Assembly: GCF_900637195.1 (NCBI RefSeq)
Contig: NZ_LR134356.1
Coordinates: 5,394,001-5,458,000, forward strand
DNA from: Mycolicibacterium aurum
GTDB taxonomy: Bacteria; Actinomycetota; Actinomycetes; Mycobacteriales; Mycobacteriaceae
Reading direction: 5' to 3'
Length of the DNA stretch: 64,000 nucleotides
Below the pieces are notes generated by a model that was not told where the DNA came from, did no database searches, and saw only the letters and a program-made list of their open reading frames with translations. Every line of letters begins with the position of its first letter. Position 1 is the stretch's first letter. Of the stretch, positions 18,141 through 27,253 are shown piece by piece. Position numbers and translations under genes: made by a program.

Positions 18141-19907
18141 GTGAGATCTGCCGTCGCCAGGGCCGCCGTCGCACTGATCGCCGTGCACCTGGTCATCCGC
18201 GCGGTGCTGGCCTTCGGCGGCTATTTCTATTGGGACGACCTGATTCTGGTCGGTCGGGCAGGCACCCAATCCCTGCTGTCGCCGGAGTACCTGTTCGACG
18301 ACCACGACGGGCACGTCATGCCGGGCGCCTTCCTGGTCGCGGGCGCGATCACCCGGTTGGCCCCGCTGGACTGGTTCTGGCCCGCGGCGAGCCTGGTCGT
18401 GCTCGCCCTGCTGGCGTCGCTGGCGTTGCTGCGCGCACTCCACGTGATTCTGGGTTGGCGGCCGGTCCTGTTGGTGCCGTTGACGTTCGCGTTGTTCAGC
18501 CCGCTGGCGGTGCCGGGATTCGCGTGGTGGGCTGCGGGATTGAATTCGCTGCCGATGCTGGCCGCGATGGCGTGGGTGTGCGCCGACGCGATCCTTATGG
18601 TGCGCACCGGCAACCAGCGGTACGCACTGTCCGGCGCGCTGGCGTACTTCGGCGGGCTGCTGTTCTTCGAGAAGTCGGCGATCATCCCGGTCGTCGCGTT
18701 CACCGTCGTCGCGCTCCACGGCTACGTCACCGGCGGCGCAGGCCTGCCACAGGTGTGGCGGCGAGGGGTCCGGCTGTGGACAGCGAGCCTGGCCCTGACC
18801 GCGGCCTGGGTGGGCGTCTACCTGCTGGTGGTCGATCAGCAGCGGTGGAGCTTCGACCTGCCGATGACGTGGGACCTGTTGCGGCGCTCGGTCACCCACG
18901 GCATCGTCCCCGGCCTCGTCGGCGGTCCGTGGGAGTGGCAACGATGGGCGCCTGCCTCGCCGTGGGCGGTTCCGCCCGCGGCCGTGATGATCCTCGGCTG
19001 GGTGGCGCTGGCGGGTGTGCTGGCGGTGACACTGGCGCGCAAGGAACGCCTCGGGCCGGTCTGGCTGGCTGCCCTCGGCTACGCGGTGGCGTGCCAGATT
19101 CCCATCTACCTGATGCGCTCGTCCCGGTTCACCGCGCTCGAACTTGCGCAGACCCTGCGGTATCTGCCCGATCTTGTCGTCGTGCTGGCGCTGCTGGCCG
19201 CGGTCGGGTTGTGCGCACCCAACCGCGACGGGTCGGCGTGGCTGAACGCGTCGAGGCGACGTACGGCCGTGTCCGCCGTTCTCGCAGTCACTTTCGTGGC
19301 GAGCAGCCTGTACTCGACGGCGACGTTCCTGACCAGTTGGCGCGACAACCCGACCAAGACGTACCTGCAGAACGCGCAGGCGGGGCTCGCCCAGGCGCAC
19401 TCGTCGTCGGACGCCCCGATGCTCGATCAAGAGGTGGATCCGCTGGTGCTGCAGCGGGTGGCGTGGCCGGAGAACCTGGCCTCACACATGTTCGCGCTGC
19501 TGGACGACCGGCCCGAATTTGCCTCAGCGACAACGGATCTGCGAATGCTCGACGTGCAGGGCAGGCTGACGGACGCCCTGGTGACCTGGGTTCGCAGCAT
19601 CCGGGTGGGTCCCGATCCGGGATGCGGATACCTGGTGCAGCCCGACTTCCCCGTGCGCATGCCGTTGGACGGTCCGCTGCTGCCCGCCGACTGGACCGTC
19701 GAGATCAACTACCTCGGTAACAGCGACGGCTCGATGACGATGTCGCTGTCCGAGGGCGAGGAGGTCAAGGTGTCGGTCCGGCCGGGACTCAACCGGACCT
19801 ATGTGCGGCTGCCCGGCGCCGGGGACGCGATCACGGTGAGCGCCAACACCTCGGCGCTGTCGGTGTGTGTGGCCTCCGGGCCGGTCGGTTTCGTCGCCCC
19901 GCGCTAG
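18141..19907 (+). CDS. Large polytopic membrane protein (Rv3635-like)
   Basis: A 588-aa protein with roughly 10-12 membrane segments in its first 420 residues and a non-membrane C-terminal domain of about 160 residues. The first extracytoplasmic loop has the acidic pattern WDD then DDHDGH, reminiscent of GT-C-fold glycosyltransferases that use polyprenyl-phosphate sugars; this is an inference. Start GTG 18141, five bases after the galE stop. Homologue of Rv3635 by position and topology. Confidence 0.7.
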   Translation: MRSAVARAAVALIAVHLVIRAVLAFGGYFYWDDLILVGRAGTQSLLSPEYLFDDHDGHVMPGAFLVAGAITRLAPLDWFWPAASLVVLALLASLALLRALHVILGWRPVLLVPLTFALFSPLAVPGFAWWAAGLNSLPMLAAMAWVCADAILMVRTGNQRYALSGALAYFGGLLFFEKSAIIPVVAFTVVALHGYVTGGAGLPQVWRRGVRLWTASLALTAAWVGVYLLVVDQQRWSFDLPMTWDLLRRSVTHGIVPGLVGGPWEWQRWAPASPWAVPPAAVMILGWVALAGVLAVTLARKERLGPVWLAALGYAVACQIPIYLMRSSRFTALELAQTLRYLPDLVVVLALLAAVGLCAPNRDGSAWLNASRRRTAVSAVLAVTFVASSLYSTATFLTSWRDNPTKTYLQNAQAGLAQAHSSSDAPMLDQEVDPLVLQRVAWPENLASHMFALLDDRPEFASATTDLRMLDVQGRLTDALVTWVRSIRVGPDPGCGYLVQPDFPVRMPLDGPLLPADWTVEINYLGNSDGSMTMSLSEGEEVKVSVRPGLNRTYVRLPGAGDAITVSANTSALSVCVASGPVGFVAPR

Positions 19908-19943
19908 CGGGGGCACCGGGCCGGCGCCACGGAAAGAAAACGG

Positions 19944-20016
19944 AGCCGCCCAGGGGAATCGAACCCCTGACCTTCTCATTACGAGTGAGATGCTCTACCG
20001 ACTGAGCTAGGGCGGC
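19944..20016 (-). tRNA. tRNA-Thr (anticodon CGT)
   Basis: On the minus strand a complete cloverleaf can be drawn. The acceptor arms GCCGCCC and GGGCGGC pair, the D-arm holds AGCTCAGTCGGTAGAGC, the anticodon loop CTCGTAA gives CGT, and the T-arm holds GGTTCGATTCC. CCA is not encoded. It sits between an Rv3635-like gene and holB, the same place as a tRNA-Thr in M. tuberculosis. Confidence 0.97.
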
Positions 20017-20104
20017 GTGCTGACGAACAGCGGCATGAGTCTACGACAGGGCCCGCGGGTGGCCCAAGTTGATCCCCGGGTCGCTTCCTCCAGCCCGCCG
20101 GACC

Positions 20105-21319
20105 TCAGCCGCGCAGCGCCTGCCCGACGGTGCCGACCATGGCGTCGACCGCAAACTTGGGCTTGACGTTGACCGCCAGCGCCTCGCGGCATTCCAGCAC
20201 GGCTTCGATGCAGCGCAGCAGCTTGTCGGGCGGCGCGTGGGCCGCCATCGCCGCCACCTTGTCGGCCATGTCCGGATGGTTGGGGACGACGCCGGTGGCG
20301 CCCGACGACACGAGGAGCGCGTCGCGGAAGTACGTGGCCAGGTCGATCAGTGCCCGGTCCAGCGCGTCGCGGGAGGCCCGCGTCTGCCGGGACTTCTGGC
20401 GTTTCTCCAGGTCCTTGAGCGCGCCGGCGGCACCGCGCACCGCGCCCGCCGTGCCCTTGCCGGTACCGCCCGCGCCCATCGCCGTGCGCAACTCCTCGGC
20501 CTCGGCCTCGTTGCGGTCCCCGGTCAGCGCCTTCGCCTCGGCTTCCGCGGTGGCCACCAGCTCCTCGGCGGCGGCATACGCCCGGGACGGTGTCGCGGCG
20601 TCCCGCGCGAGCCCGAGCGCGCGCAGCCGACGCTCCCGCGCCTGCTCGTCGTTGGCCAGCCTGCGGGCGCGTCCCACGTGGCCCCCGCTGACCGAGGCCG
20701 CCCACACGGCGTCGCGTTCCGGTAACCCGTCCGATTCGATGAGCACCCGGGCGATGGCGTCCACCGGCGGGGTGACCAGCGCGACGTGCCGGCACCGCGA
20801 ACGCAGCGTGATCGAGATGTCCTCGGGATCCACCGACGGCGCGCACAGCAGGAACACCGTGGACGGCGGCGGCTCCTCGACGACCTTCAGCAGTGCGTTG
20901 GCCGCACCCTCGGTGAGCCGGTCGGCGTCTTCGATCACGACGATCTGCCAGCGGCCGGTGCCCGGCCGCCGGGAGGCGATCTGGACGATGGTGCGCATCG
21001 AGTCGACCCCGATGGACAGGCCCTCGGGGATGATCCGCCGCACATCGGCATGCGTGCCCGCCATCGTGGTGGTGCAGGCCCGGCACTGTCCGCACCCCGG
21101 CGTCCCGTCGGCGAGACACTGCAGCGCCGCGGCGAAGCAGAGCGCCGCCACCGAACGCCCGGACCCGGGCGGACCGGTGATCAGCCAGGCATGGGTCATG
21201 ATTCCCGTCTCGGCGGACGGCCCGCTGTGAGCGGAATCACCGCGTGCCGCGCGTGCGGCCGCGATCAGCTCCTTCTCGACAGCGTCCTGGCCCACCAGTC
21301 GCGAGAAAACACCGGACAT
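20105..21319 (-). CDS. holB: DNA polymerase III delta' subunit
   Basis: Clamp-loader subunit of the replicative polymerase. The 404-aa protein starts MSGVFSRLVGQ, has an AAA+ Walker A-like TGPPGSGRS, a zinc cluster CGQCRACT, and the sensor region ALLKVVEEPP typical of DnaX/HolB. The C-terminal half is alpha-helical and low in complexity. ATG 21319 chosen because a longer frame crosses the adenylate cyclase promoter. Homologue of Rv3644c; divergent from the cyclase. Confidence 0.93.
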   Translation of the reverse strand: MSGVFSRLVGQDAVEKELIAAARAARGDSAHSGPSAETGIMTHAWLITGPPGSGRSVAALCFAAALQCLADGTPGCGQCRACTTTMAGTHADVRRIIPEGLSIGVDSMRTIVQIASRRPGTGRWQIVVIEDADRLTEGAANALLKVVEEPPPSTVFLLCAPSVDPEDISITLRSRCRHVALVTPPVDAIARVLIESDGLPERDAVWAASVSGGHVGRARRLANDEQARERRLRALGLARDAATPSRAYAAAEELVATAEAEAKALTGDRNEAEAEELRTAMGAGGTGKGTAGAVRGAAGALKDLEKRQKSRQTRASRDALDRALIDLATYFRDALLVSSGATGVVPNHPDMADKVAAMAAHAPPDKLLRCIEAVLECREALAVNVKPKFAVDAMVGTVGQALRG

Positions 21320-21401
21320 CGCCGATAACAGTAATGCTGCGAACCGACACGTCCGTCTCAGACGCCCCTTCCGCGTCAGCAGAGCCCGATACGGTAATCC
21401 C

Positions 21402-23006
21402 ATGGCCGCCGAACCGATCGAGGTCGGACGAATCAGCGCATTCGTCCGCTGGGTCGCGCGCACGCCTTGGCCGGTGTTCACACTGGGCATGCTGCAGGCC
21501 GACATCATCGGCGCGCTGCTGGTCCTCGGCTTTCTGCGCTTCGGGCTGCCGCCCGAGGACCGCATCCAGCTGCAGGACCTGCCCGCCTTCAACCTGGCGG
21601 TCTTCCTGACCTACCTGTTCGTCTCGTTCACCGTCGCGTCGTACTTCACCCTGCGCATGCTGATCCCGGTGATGCGCTGGCAGCGTCGCGACATGCTGCT
21701 CGGGGACCGCGATCCCGCCGACACCGAGGTCGCCCGCATGCGGGCGCTCAAGATGCCCTTCTACCGCTCACTGATCAGCGCCACGAACTGGCTGCTCGGC
21801 TCGGTGGTGTTCATCGTGGCCAGCTGGCCCGTGGCCAGCAAGTCCGCGCCGGTGGTCGCCGTCGCGACCGGTCTCGGTGCCACCGCCACCGCGATCATCG
21901 GCTATCTGCAGTCCGAGCGGGTACTGCGGCCGGTGGCCGTGGCCGCGCTGCGCGGCGGCGTGCCGGAGAACTTCCGCGCCCCGGGGGTCATCCTCCGCCA
22001 GGTCCTGACCTGGGTACTGGCCACCGGAGTGCCGCTGCTGGCCATCGTGCTGGCACTGGTTGCCAGCATGTTCGAAGTGCTCACCGCCCCGGCGGACCGA
22101 TTGATCACCACGATCCTGCTGTTGGCGATCGTCGGGCTGGTGATCGGGCTGTCCAGCACCGTCCTGGTGGCGATGTCCATCGCCGACCCGCTGCGGCAGC
22201 TGCGCTGGGCCCTCGGCGAGGTGCAACGCGGCAACTACAACGCCCACATGCAGATCTACGACGCCAGTGAGCTGGGGCTGCTGCAGGCCGGTTTCAACGA
22301 CATGGTCCGCGACCTGGCCGAACGACAACGCCTTCGCGATCTGTTCGGCCGCTACGTCGGCGAGGACGTGGCGCGGCGCGCGCTCGAGCGCGGCACCGAG
22401 CTGGGTGGGCAGGAACGCGACGTCGCGGTGCTGTTCGTCGACCTCGTCGGGTCGACGCATCTGGCGGCCACCAGGCCCGCCTCCGAGGTCGTCAGCCTGC
22501 TCAACGACTTCTTCCGCGTCGTCGTCGACACCGTCAACCGGCACGGCGGCTTCGTCAACAAGTTCCAGGGCGACGCCGCGCTGGCGATCTTCGGCGCGCC
22601 CATCGAGCACCCGGACGCGTCCGGCGCCGCGCTGGCCGCCTCGCGGGAACTGCATGACGAGCTGATCAACGTGCTCGGCGAAACCGACTTCGGCATCGGG
22701 GTGTCGGCGGGTCGTGCCATCGCGGGCCACATCGGCGCACAGGCCCGCTTCGAGTACACCGTGATCGGCGATCCGGTCAACGAGGCGGCCCGGCTGACCG
22801 AGCTCGCCAAGCTGGAACCCGGGCACGTGCTGGCCTCGTCGATCGCCGTGTCGAACGCACTGGACGCCGAAGCGCTGTGCTGGGACGTCGGTGAGGTCGT
22901 GGAGCTGCGGGGACGGACGGCGCCCACCCAACTCGGCCGTCCGGTCAACCTGGTGACGGCGGAGGGAAGCGCGCCTGTGCCGCGGATGAGTTCGGAAGGC
23001 CGCTAG
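21402..23006 (+). CDS. Membrane class III adenylate cyclase with HAMP domain (Rv3645-like)
   Basis: A 534-aa protein that makes cAMP. The N-terminal part (about 20-260) has six hydrophobic segments, followed by a HAMP linker (SIADPLRQLRWALGEVQRG) and a catalytic domain (about 330-510). The catalytic domain shows the metal-binding D in LFVDLVGST, the substrate-site K in VNKFQGDAALAIFG and the transition-state region VIGDPVNEAARL. Homologue of Rv3645. The cAMP receptor gene crp lies at 58.4 kb of the same window. Confidence 0.93.
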   Translation: MAAEPIEVGRISAFVRWVARTPWPVFTLGMLQADIIGALLVLGFLRFGLPPEDRIQLQDLPAFNLAVFLTYLFVSFTVASYFTLRMLIPVMRWQRRDMLLGDRDPADTEVARMRALKMPFYRSLISATNWLLGSVVFIVASWPVASKSAPVVAVATGLGATATAIIGYLQSERVLRPVAVAALRGGVPENFRAPGVILRQVLTWVLATGVPLLAIVLALVASMFEVLTAPADRLITTILLLAIVGLVIGLSSTVLVAMSIADPLRQLRWALGEVQRGNYNAHMQIYDASELGLLQAGFNDMVRDLAERQRLRDLFGRYVGEDVARRALERGTELGGQERDVAVLFVDLVGSTHLAATRPASEVVSLLNDFFRVVVDTVNRHGGFVNKFQGDAALAIFGAPIEHPDASGAALAASRELHDELINVLGETDFGIGVSAGRAIAGHIGAQARFEYTVIGDPVNEAARLTELAKLEPGHVLASSIAVSNALDAEALCWDVGEVVELRGRTAPTQLGRPVNLVTAEGSAPVPRMSSEGR

Positions 23007-25858
23007 GCCTTCTTCGCCGCCTTCTTCGCGGGCGTCTTCTTGGCCGCCTTCTTCGCGGGCGTCTTCTTCGCGGCCTTCTTCTTCACCGGGCCGCGGGCAC
23101 GGCGGTCGGCGAGCAGCTCCGAGGCCCGCGCGTCGGTGATCGACAGCACGTCGTCGCCCTTGCGCAGGCTCGCGTTGGTCTCACCATCGGTGACGTACGG
23201 CCCGAAGCGGCCGTCCTTGATCACCATCGGCTTCTCTGACACCGGGTCGGTGCCGAGCTCGCGCAGCGGCGGCGTCGCGGCGCCCTGCCTGCCGCGCCGC
23301 TTGGGCTCCGCGTAGATCTTCAGCGCCTCGTCGAGGGTGATGTCGAACATCTGCTCTTCGGTGGCCAGTGAGCGAGAGTCGGTGCCGCGCTTGAGGTATG
23401 GGCCGTAGCGACCGTTCTGCGCGGTGATCTCCTCACCGTTGGCCGGGTCGACGCCGACGACGCGCGGCAGCGACAGCAGCCGCAGCGCATCCTCGAGGGT
23501 GATCGTCTCGAGATCCATCGTGCGCAGCAGTGAGCCGGTGCGCGGCTTGGGCCCGGTCGGCTTCTTGCCCTTCTTGGCGGGAGCCCCGTCTTCCGGTTCG
23601 TCGGGAGGCGCGGGCAGCACCTCGGTGACGTAGGGCCCGTACCGTCCGTCCTTGGCGACGATCTCGTGGCCCGTCTCCGGGTCCACGCCCAGCGAACGGC
23701 CCTCTTGCGGTGTGGCGAAAGCCTTTTCGGCAAGCTCCAGGGTCAGTTCATCTGGCGTCAGATCGTCACTGAGGTTGGCGCGCTGCGGTTTCAGTTCCCC
23801 GTCGGGGCTGTCCGGGTCGACGATCATCCGCTCGAGATACGGACCGTTGCGGCCGACGCGGACGTTGACCGCACGCCCTTCGGCGTCGTCAAAGAGCTTG
23901 ATGGAGTTGATAAGCCGGGCGTCGATCTCTTCGAGGTTGCCGCCGACCAGCTTCTTCAGCCCGCCAGAACGGGCGATCGAGCCGTCGGCGCCGTGCTCGC
24001 CGCCGAAGTAGAAGTTGTTGAGCCAGTTGGTCCGCTGCTCGGTGCCGGACGCGATCTGGTCGAGTTCGTCCTCCATCGCGGCGGTGAAGTCGTAGTCGAC
24101 CAGACGGCCGAAGTGCTGTTCGAGCAGTCCGATGACGGCGAACGCCACCCAGGAGGGCACCAGCGCGCTGCCCTTCTTGTGCACGTAGCCGCGGTCCTGG
24201 ATGGTCTTGATGATCGACGAGTACGTCGACGGCCTGCCGATGCCGAGCTCTTCGAGCGCCTTGATCAGCGAGGCTTCGGTGTAGCGCGCCGGAGGCGACG
24301 TGGTGTGCCCGTCGGCCGTCAGGTCCTTGGCGTCGACCCGCTGGCCTTCGGTCAGGTTCGGCAGCCGGCTCTCGGCGTCGTCGGCCTCTCCGCCTGCCTG
24401 CTCGTCGAGGCTCTCGACGTAGGCCTTGAGGAAGCCGGCGAATGTGATGGTGCGGCCGCTGGCGTTGAACACGACCTGCTCGCCCGAGGAGGCGGCGCCG
24501 CCGATCCGCAGCGAGAGCGTGGTGCCGCGGGCGTCGGCCATCTGGGAGGCGACGGTGCGCTGCCAGATCAGTTCGTAGAGCCGGAACTCGTCGGTGTCGA
24601 GCTGGGCGTGCAGCTGGCCAGGGGTCTGGAACACGTCGCCGGACGGGCGGATGGCCTCGTGGGCCTCCTGGGCATTTTTGACCTTGCGGGTGTACTGGCG
24701 CGCCGTCGGGTGCACGTACTCCTCGCCGTAGAGCTGGCGTGCCTGGTTACGCGCGGCGTCGATCGCCGACTGCGACAGCGTGGTCGAGTCGGTGCGCATG
24801 TAGGTGATGTAGCCGTTCTCGTACAACCGCTGCGCGATGCTCATCGTGCGCTCGGAGGACATCCGCAGCTTGCGGCCCGCCTCCTGCTGCAGCGTCGAGG
24901 TCATGAACGGCGGGTAGGGCTTGCGGGTGTACGGCTTCTGCTCGACCGACGACACGGCCAGTTGCGCACCGCGCAGACCCGCAGCCAGGGTGTTGGCCGC
25001 CGCCTCGTCGAGCACGAGCACCTCGCCGGGCTTTTTGACCGCGCCGAGGGAGTCGAAGTCACGGCCGGCAGCCACGCGCCGTCCGTCGACGGAGTTGAGC
25101 TTGGCGGTGAAAGTGGGCGGGCTGGCCTGGGCGTCGGAGACGCTGGCGTCGAGTTCGGCGCTGACGTCCCAGTACCCGGCGCTGCGGAACGCCATCCGTT
25201 CCCGTTCGCGCTGGACGATGATGCGCGTCGCCACCGACTGCACGCGGCCCGCCGAGAGCTTGGGCGCCACCTTCTTCCACAGCACAGGGCTGACCTCGTA
25301 GCCGTACAGCCGGTCCAGGATGCGGCGGGTCTCCTGGGCGTCGACCAGGTCGATGTCGAGGTCGCGGGGGTCTTCGGCGGCGGCGCGGATCGCGGACTCG
25401 GTGATCTCGTGGAACACCATCCGCTTGACCGGGATGCGCGGCTTGAGCGTCTCCAGCAGATGCCAGGCGATCGCCTCGCCCTCGCGGTCACCGTCCGTCG
25501 CCAGGTAGAGCTCGTCGACGTTCTTGAGCAGGTCTTTCAGCTCGGCAACGGTGCTTTTCTTGTCGGGGCTGACGATATAGAGCGGTTCGAAGTCCGAGTC
25601 GACGTTGACGCCCAGGCGCGCCCACGGCTCGGACTTGTACTTGGCGGGGACGTCGGCGGCGGCGCGGGGCAGATCCCTGATGTGGCCGCGGGAGGACTCC
25701 ACGACGTAGTTGGACCCGAGGTAACCAGCGATTTTGCGCGCCTTGGTGGGCGACTCGACTATGACGAGCCGCCGCACGGGTGAGCCGTTGGCCCTACGCG
25801 CACGGGACTCCGCACCGTCTGCACCGCTGTCGCGGTCGTCGTCAGCCACGTGACCCAT
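23003..25858 (-). CDS. topA: DNA topoisomerase I
   Basis: Type IA topoisomerase that relaxes negative supercoils. The 951-aa protein has the N-terminal TOPRIM domain (VIVESPTKARKIAGYLG, then DGDREGEAIAWH), the active-site Tyr in YITYMRTDSTTLS, and four repeated C-terminal topoI motifs with the pattern NGRYGPY. The tail ends in lysine/alanine repeats of the type KKTPAKKAA (23006-23090), as in other mycobacterial TopA, thought to bind DNA. ATG 25858 chosen. Its stop overlaps the stop region of the converging cyclase gene. Homologue of Rv3646c. Confidence 0.96.
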   Translation of the reverse strand: MGHVADDDRDSGADGAESRARRANGSPVRRLVIVESPTKARKIAGYLGSNYVVESSRGHIRDLPRAAADVPAKYKSEPWARLGVNVDSDFEPLYIVSPDKKSTVAELKDLLKNVDELYLATDGDREGEAIAWHLLETLKPRIPVKRMVFHEITESAIRAAAEDPRDLDIDLVDAQETRRILDRLYGYEVSPVLWKKVAPKLSAGRVQSVATRIIVQRERERMAFRSAGYWDVSAELDASVSDAQASPPTFTAKLNSVDGRRVAAGRDFDSLGAVKKPGEVLVLDEAAANTLAAGLRGAQLAVSSVEQKPYTRKPYPPFMTSTLQQEAGRKLRMSSERTMSIAQRLYENGYITYMRTDSTTLSQSAIDAARNQARQLYGEEYVHPTARQYTRKVKNAQEAHEAIRPSGDVFQTPGQLHAQLDTDEFRLYELIWQRTVASQMADARGTTLSLRIGGAASSGEQVVFNASGRTITFAGFLKAYVESLDEQAGGEADDAESRLPNLTEGQRVDAKDLTADGHTTSPPARYTEASLIKALEELGIGRPSTYSSIIKTIQDRGYVHKKGSALVPSWVAFAVIGLLEQHFGRLVDYDFTAAMEDELDQIASGTEQRTNWLNNFYFGGEHGADGSIARSGGLKKLVGGNLEEIDARLINSIKLFDDAEGRAVNVRVGRNGPYLERMIVDPDSPDGELKPQRANLSDDLTPDELTLELAEKAFATPQEGRSLGVDPETGHEIVAKDGRYGPYVTEVLPAPPDEPEDGAPAKKGKKPTGPKPRTGSLLRTMDLETITLEDALRLLSLPRVVGVDPANGEEITAQNGRYGPYLKRGTDSRSLATEEQMFDITLDEALKIYAEPKRRGRQGAATPPLRELGTDPVSEKPMVIKDGRFGPYVTDGETNASLRKGDDVLSITDARASELLADRRARGPVKKKAAKKTPAKKAAKKTPAKKAAKKA

Positions 25859-25996
25859 TCACTGATCTAGCTCCACCATTCTTCTGCTGCCTGCGGCTTG
25901 CATTTACTCACGCGACCCGCTCCGGCAACTGACAATTTCGCACTCTGGGCTTGCCAGCGCAAACCGCGCCTCCCGTGACCGAGCGTCGCAGACCTT

Positions 25997-26587
25997 CTAT
26001 ACCGTCGGCCACTGCGACAACGCGTCGGCGCTCGCGGGGGGTTCCCCCACGTTCTCTACCAGGCGCGATAGCCGTCGTCGTCCGCTGATCCGAAGAGCCG
26101 GGTGCGACCCCCGAGTGCCGATCAGCGTCGGTGCGATCCCCACCCTCATCATTGCCGATGCGAGCGCCGAATGTGTGTCGGGAGCGTGCGGGTCGAGGCC
26201 GAGCAGGTAGCGGTCGGCCTCCGGCATGCCTGACGCGAGCGTCCAGGCCCGCAATTCACGGGGGCCGGGCAGCCACTGCGGCGGGACCGTCTTGACGGCG
26301 CCCCTGGTCCACTGAGCGGCGATTACGGCCAGACGGGCGTCCACGGCGGTGCGCACCAGCGGGTTGTTCTCGTCGGTGCGGCCGATCTCCGGTTCCAGCC
26401 CCGCGTCGTCGATCATCTCGGCGAGCGCCTCGGCCCGCCACAGGGCGTCGACGACCACCGACAACCGGGCACCCTGGTGCTGGCCGTCGCTGACAACCAC
26501 CACCTGGCCGTGGGCGGCCAGGATGCCCGTCAGGTCGGCGATCGCCGGGGGCACCGACTCCGCCGAGAAGAAGGACAGCTGGCTCAC
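25997..26587 (-). CDS. Conserved mycobacterial protein of unknown function (Rv3647c-like)
   Basis: A 196-aa protein without membrane segments or recognised domain. GTG start at 26587. It lies between topA and cspA as Rv3647c does in M. tuberculosis, and this synteny is the main support. An alternating pattern of hydrophobic strands and acidic helices (VVVVSDGQHQG, ALAEMIDDAG) suggests an alpha/beta fold. No function assigned. Confidence 0.75.
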   Translation of the reverse strand: MSQLSFFSAESVPPAIADLTGILAAHGQVVVVSDGQHQGARLSVVVDALWRAEALAEMIDDAGLEPEIGRTDENNPLVRTAVDARLAVIAAQWTRGAVKTVPPQWLPGPRELRAWTLASGMPEADRYLLGLDPHAPDTHSALASAMMRVGIAPTLIGTRGSHPALRISGRRRLSRLVENVGEPPASADALSQWPTV

Positions 26588-26659
26588 ACACCTGACACTA
26601 AGCCAGCCCGACCCCGCAGACGTGTTACCCGGCCGCAGGCCCCGATCGGCGCGCGCGCC

Positions 26660-26706
26660 GGAAAAGAAACACCCCCGCGTCGTCCGGGGTGGACGGCGCG
26701 GGGGTG
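26660..26706 (-). terminator. Rho-independent terminator of cspA
   Basis: On the minus strand a perfect 10-bp stem CACCCCCGCG / CGCGGGGGTG encloses a 17-base loop and is followed by TTTCTTTTCC. It begins 23 bp after the cspA stop. Confidence 0.9.
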
Positions 26707-26729
26707 ATCAGAGGTCTTGGTGGTTCTGC

Positions 26730-26933
26730 TCAGACGGCGCGGACGCCGGTGGCCTGAGGCCCCTTGGGGCTCTGGCCGACCTCGAACTCGACCTTCTGGT
26801 TCTCTTCCAGGGTGCGGAAGCCGGAACCCTGGATCTCCGTGTAGTGGACAAAAACGTCAGCGGATCCGTCCTCGGGTGCGATGAAGCCGAAGCCCTTCTC
26901 CGCGTTGAACCACTTCACAGTTCCCTGTGGCAT
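26730..26933 (-). CDS. cspA: Cold-shock protein
   Basis: A 67-aa single OB-fold RNA chaperone. It has both RNP motifs, KGFGFIA and VFVHYT, and the N-terminal GTVKWFNAEKG. Preceded by a long (about 300 bp) intergenic region likely to contain a structured 5' leader, and followed by a strong terminator. Homologue of Rv3648c. Confidence 0.97.
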   Translation of the reverse strand: MPQGTVKWFNAEKGFGFIAPEDGSADVFVHYTEIQGSGFRTLEENQKVEFEVGQSPKGPQATGVRAV

Positions 26934-27253
26934 CTTTCGTACTTTCCTTCTCTTAATTCACCGGGTGCGGTCCGCCACTTCGGCAGACCGGGCCCGTTCC
27001 GACCGCCATACCTTCGTGGAGTGCTCGGAACTCGACCCGACCTACAACCCTCGCAGGAACCGCGACCGCAACGTCGTTCCTGCGAGTGCTGTTACGCGAA
27101 CACAGAAGCTGCGACCGCGATTAGTCAATCACGTTCAGGGCTGCAGCGACAGTCCGAGAAGGCCTTCGAATCATCATGTAGTGAACAATTCACACACAAC
27201 GTTTTCTGCGCCTGGTCCCGGGAGTCTCCAGGCGTCGACCGGGAGGGTCCGAC
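26934..27253. promoter_or_regulatory. cspA-helicase divergent intergenic region
   Basis: A 320-bp region holding the promoters of cspA (minus) and the helicase gene (plus). It contains an 11-bp perfect inverted repeat, CTCGCAGGAAC and GTTCCTGCGAG, at 27050-27086, which lies in the likely cspA mRNA leader and could form a stable hairpin. A 13-bp palindrome GTGAACAATTCAC lies at 27181-27193. No coding sequence seen. Promoter boxes cannot be assigned with confidence. Confidence 0.45.

Noticed and set aside
23006..23090. Short DNA repeats at the 3' end of topA
   Set aside because: They encode the Lys/Ala tail known in mycobacterial TopA, so no separate element.
27181..27193. GTGAA-N3-TTCAC palindrome upstream of the helicase as a CRP site
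   Set aside because: Spacing between GTGA and TCAC is five, not six bases, so it does not fit the CRP consensus.
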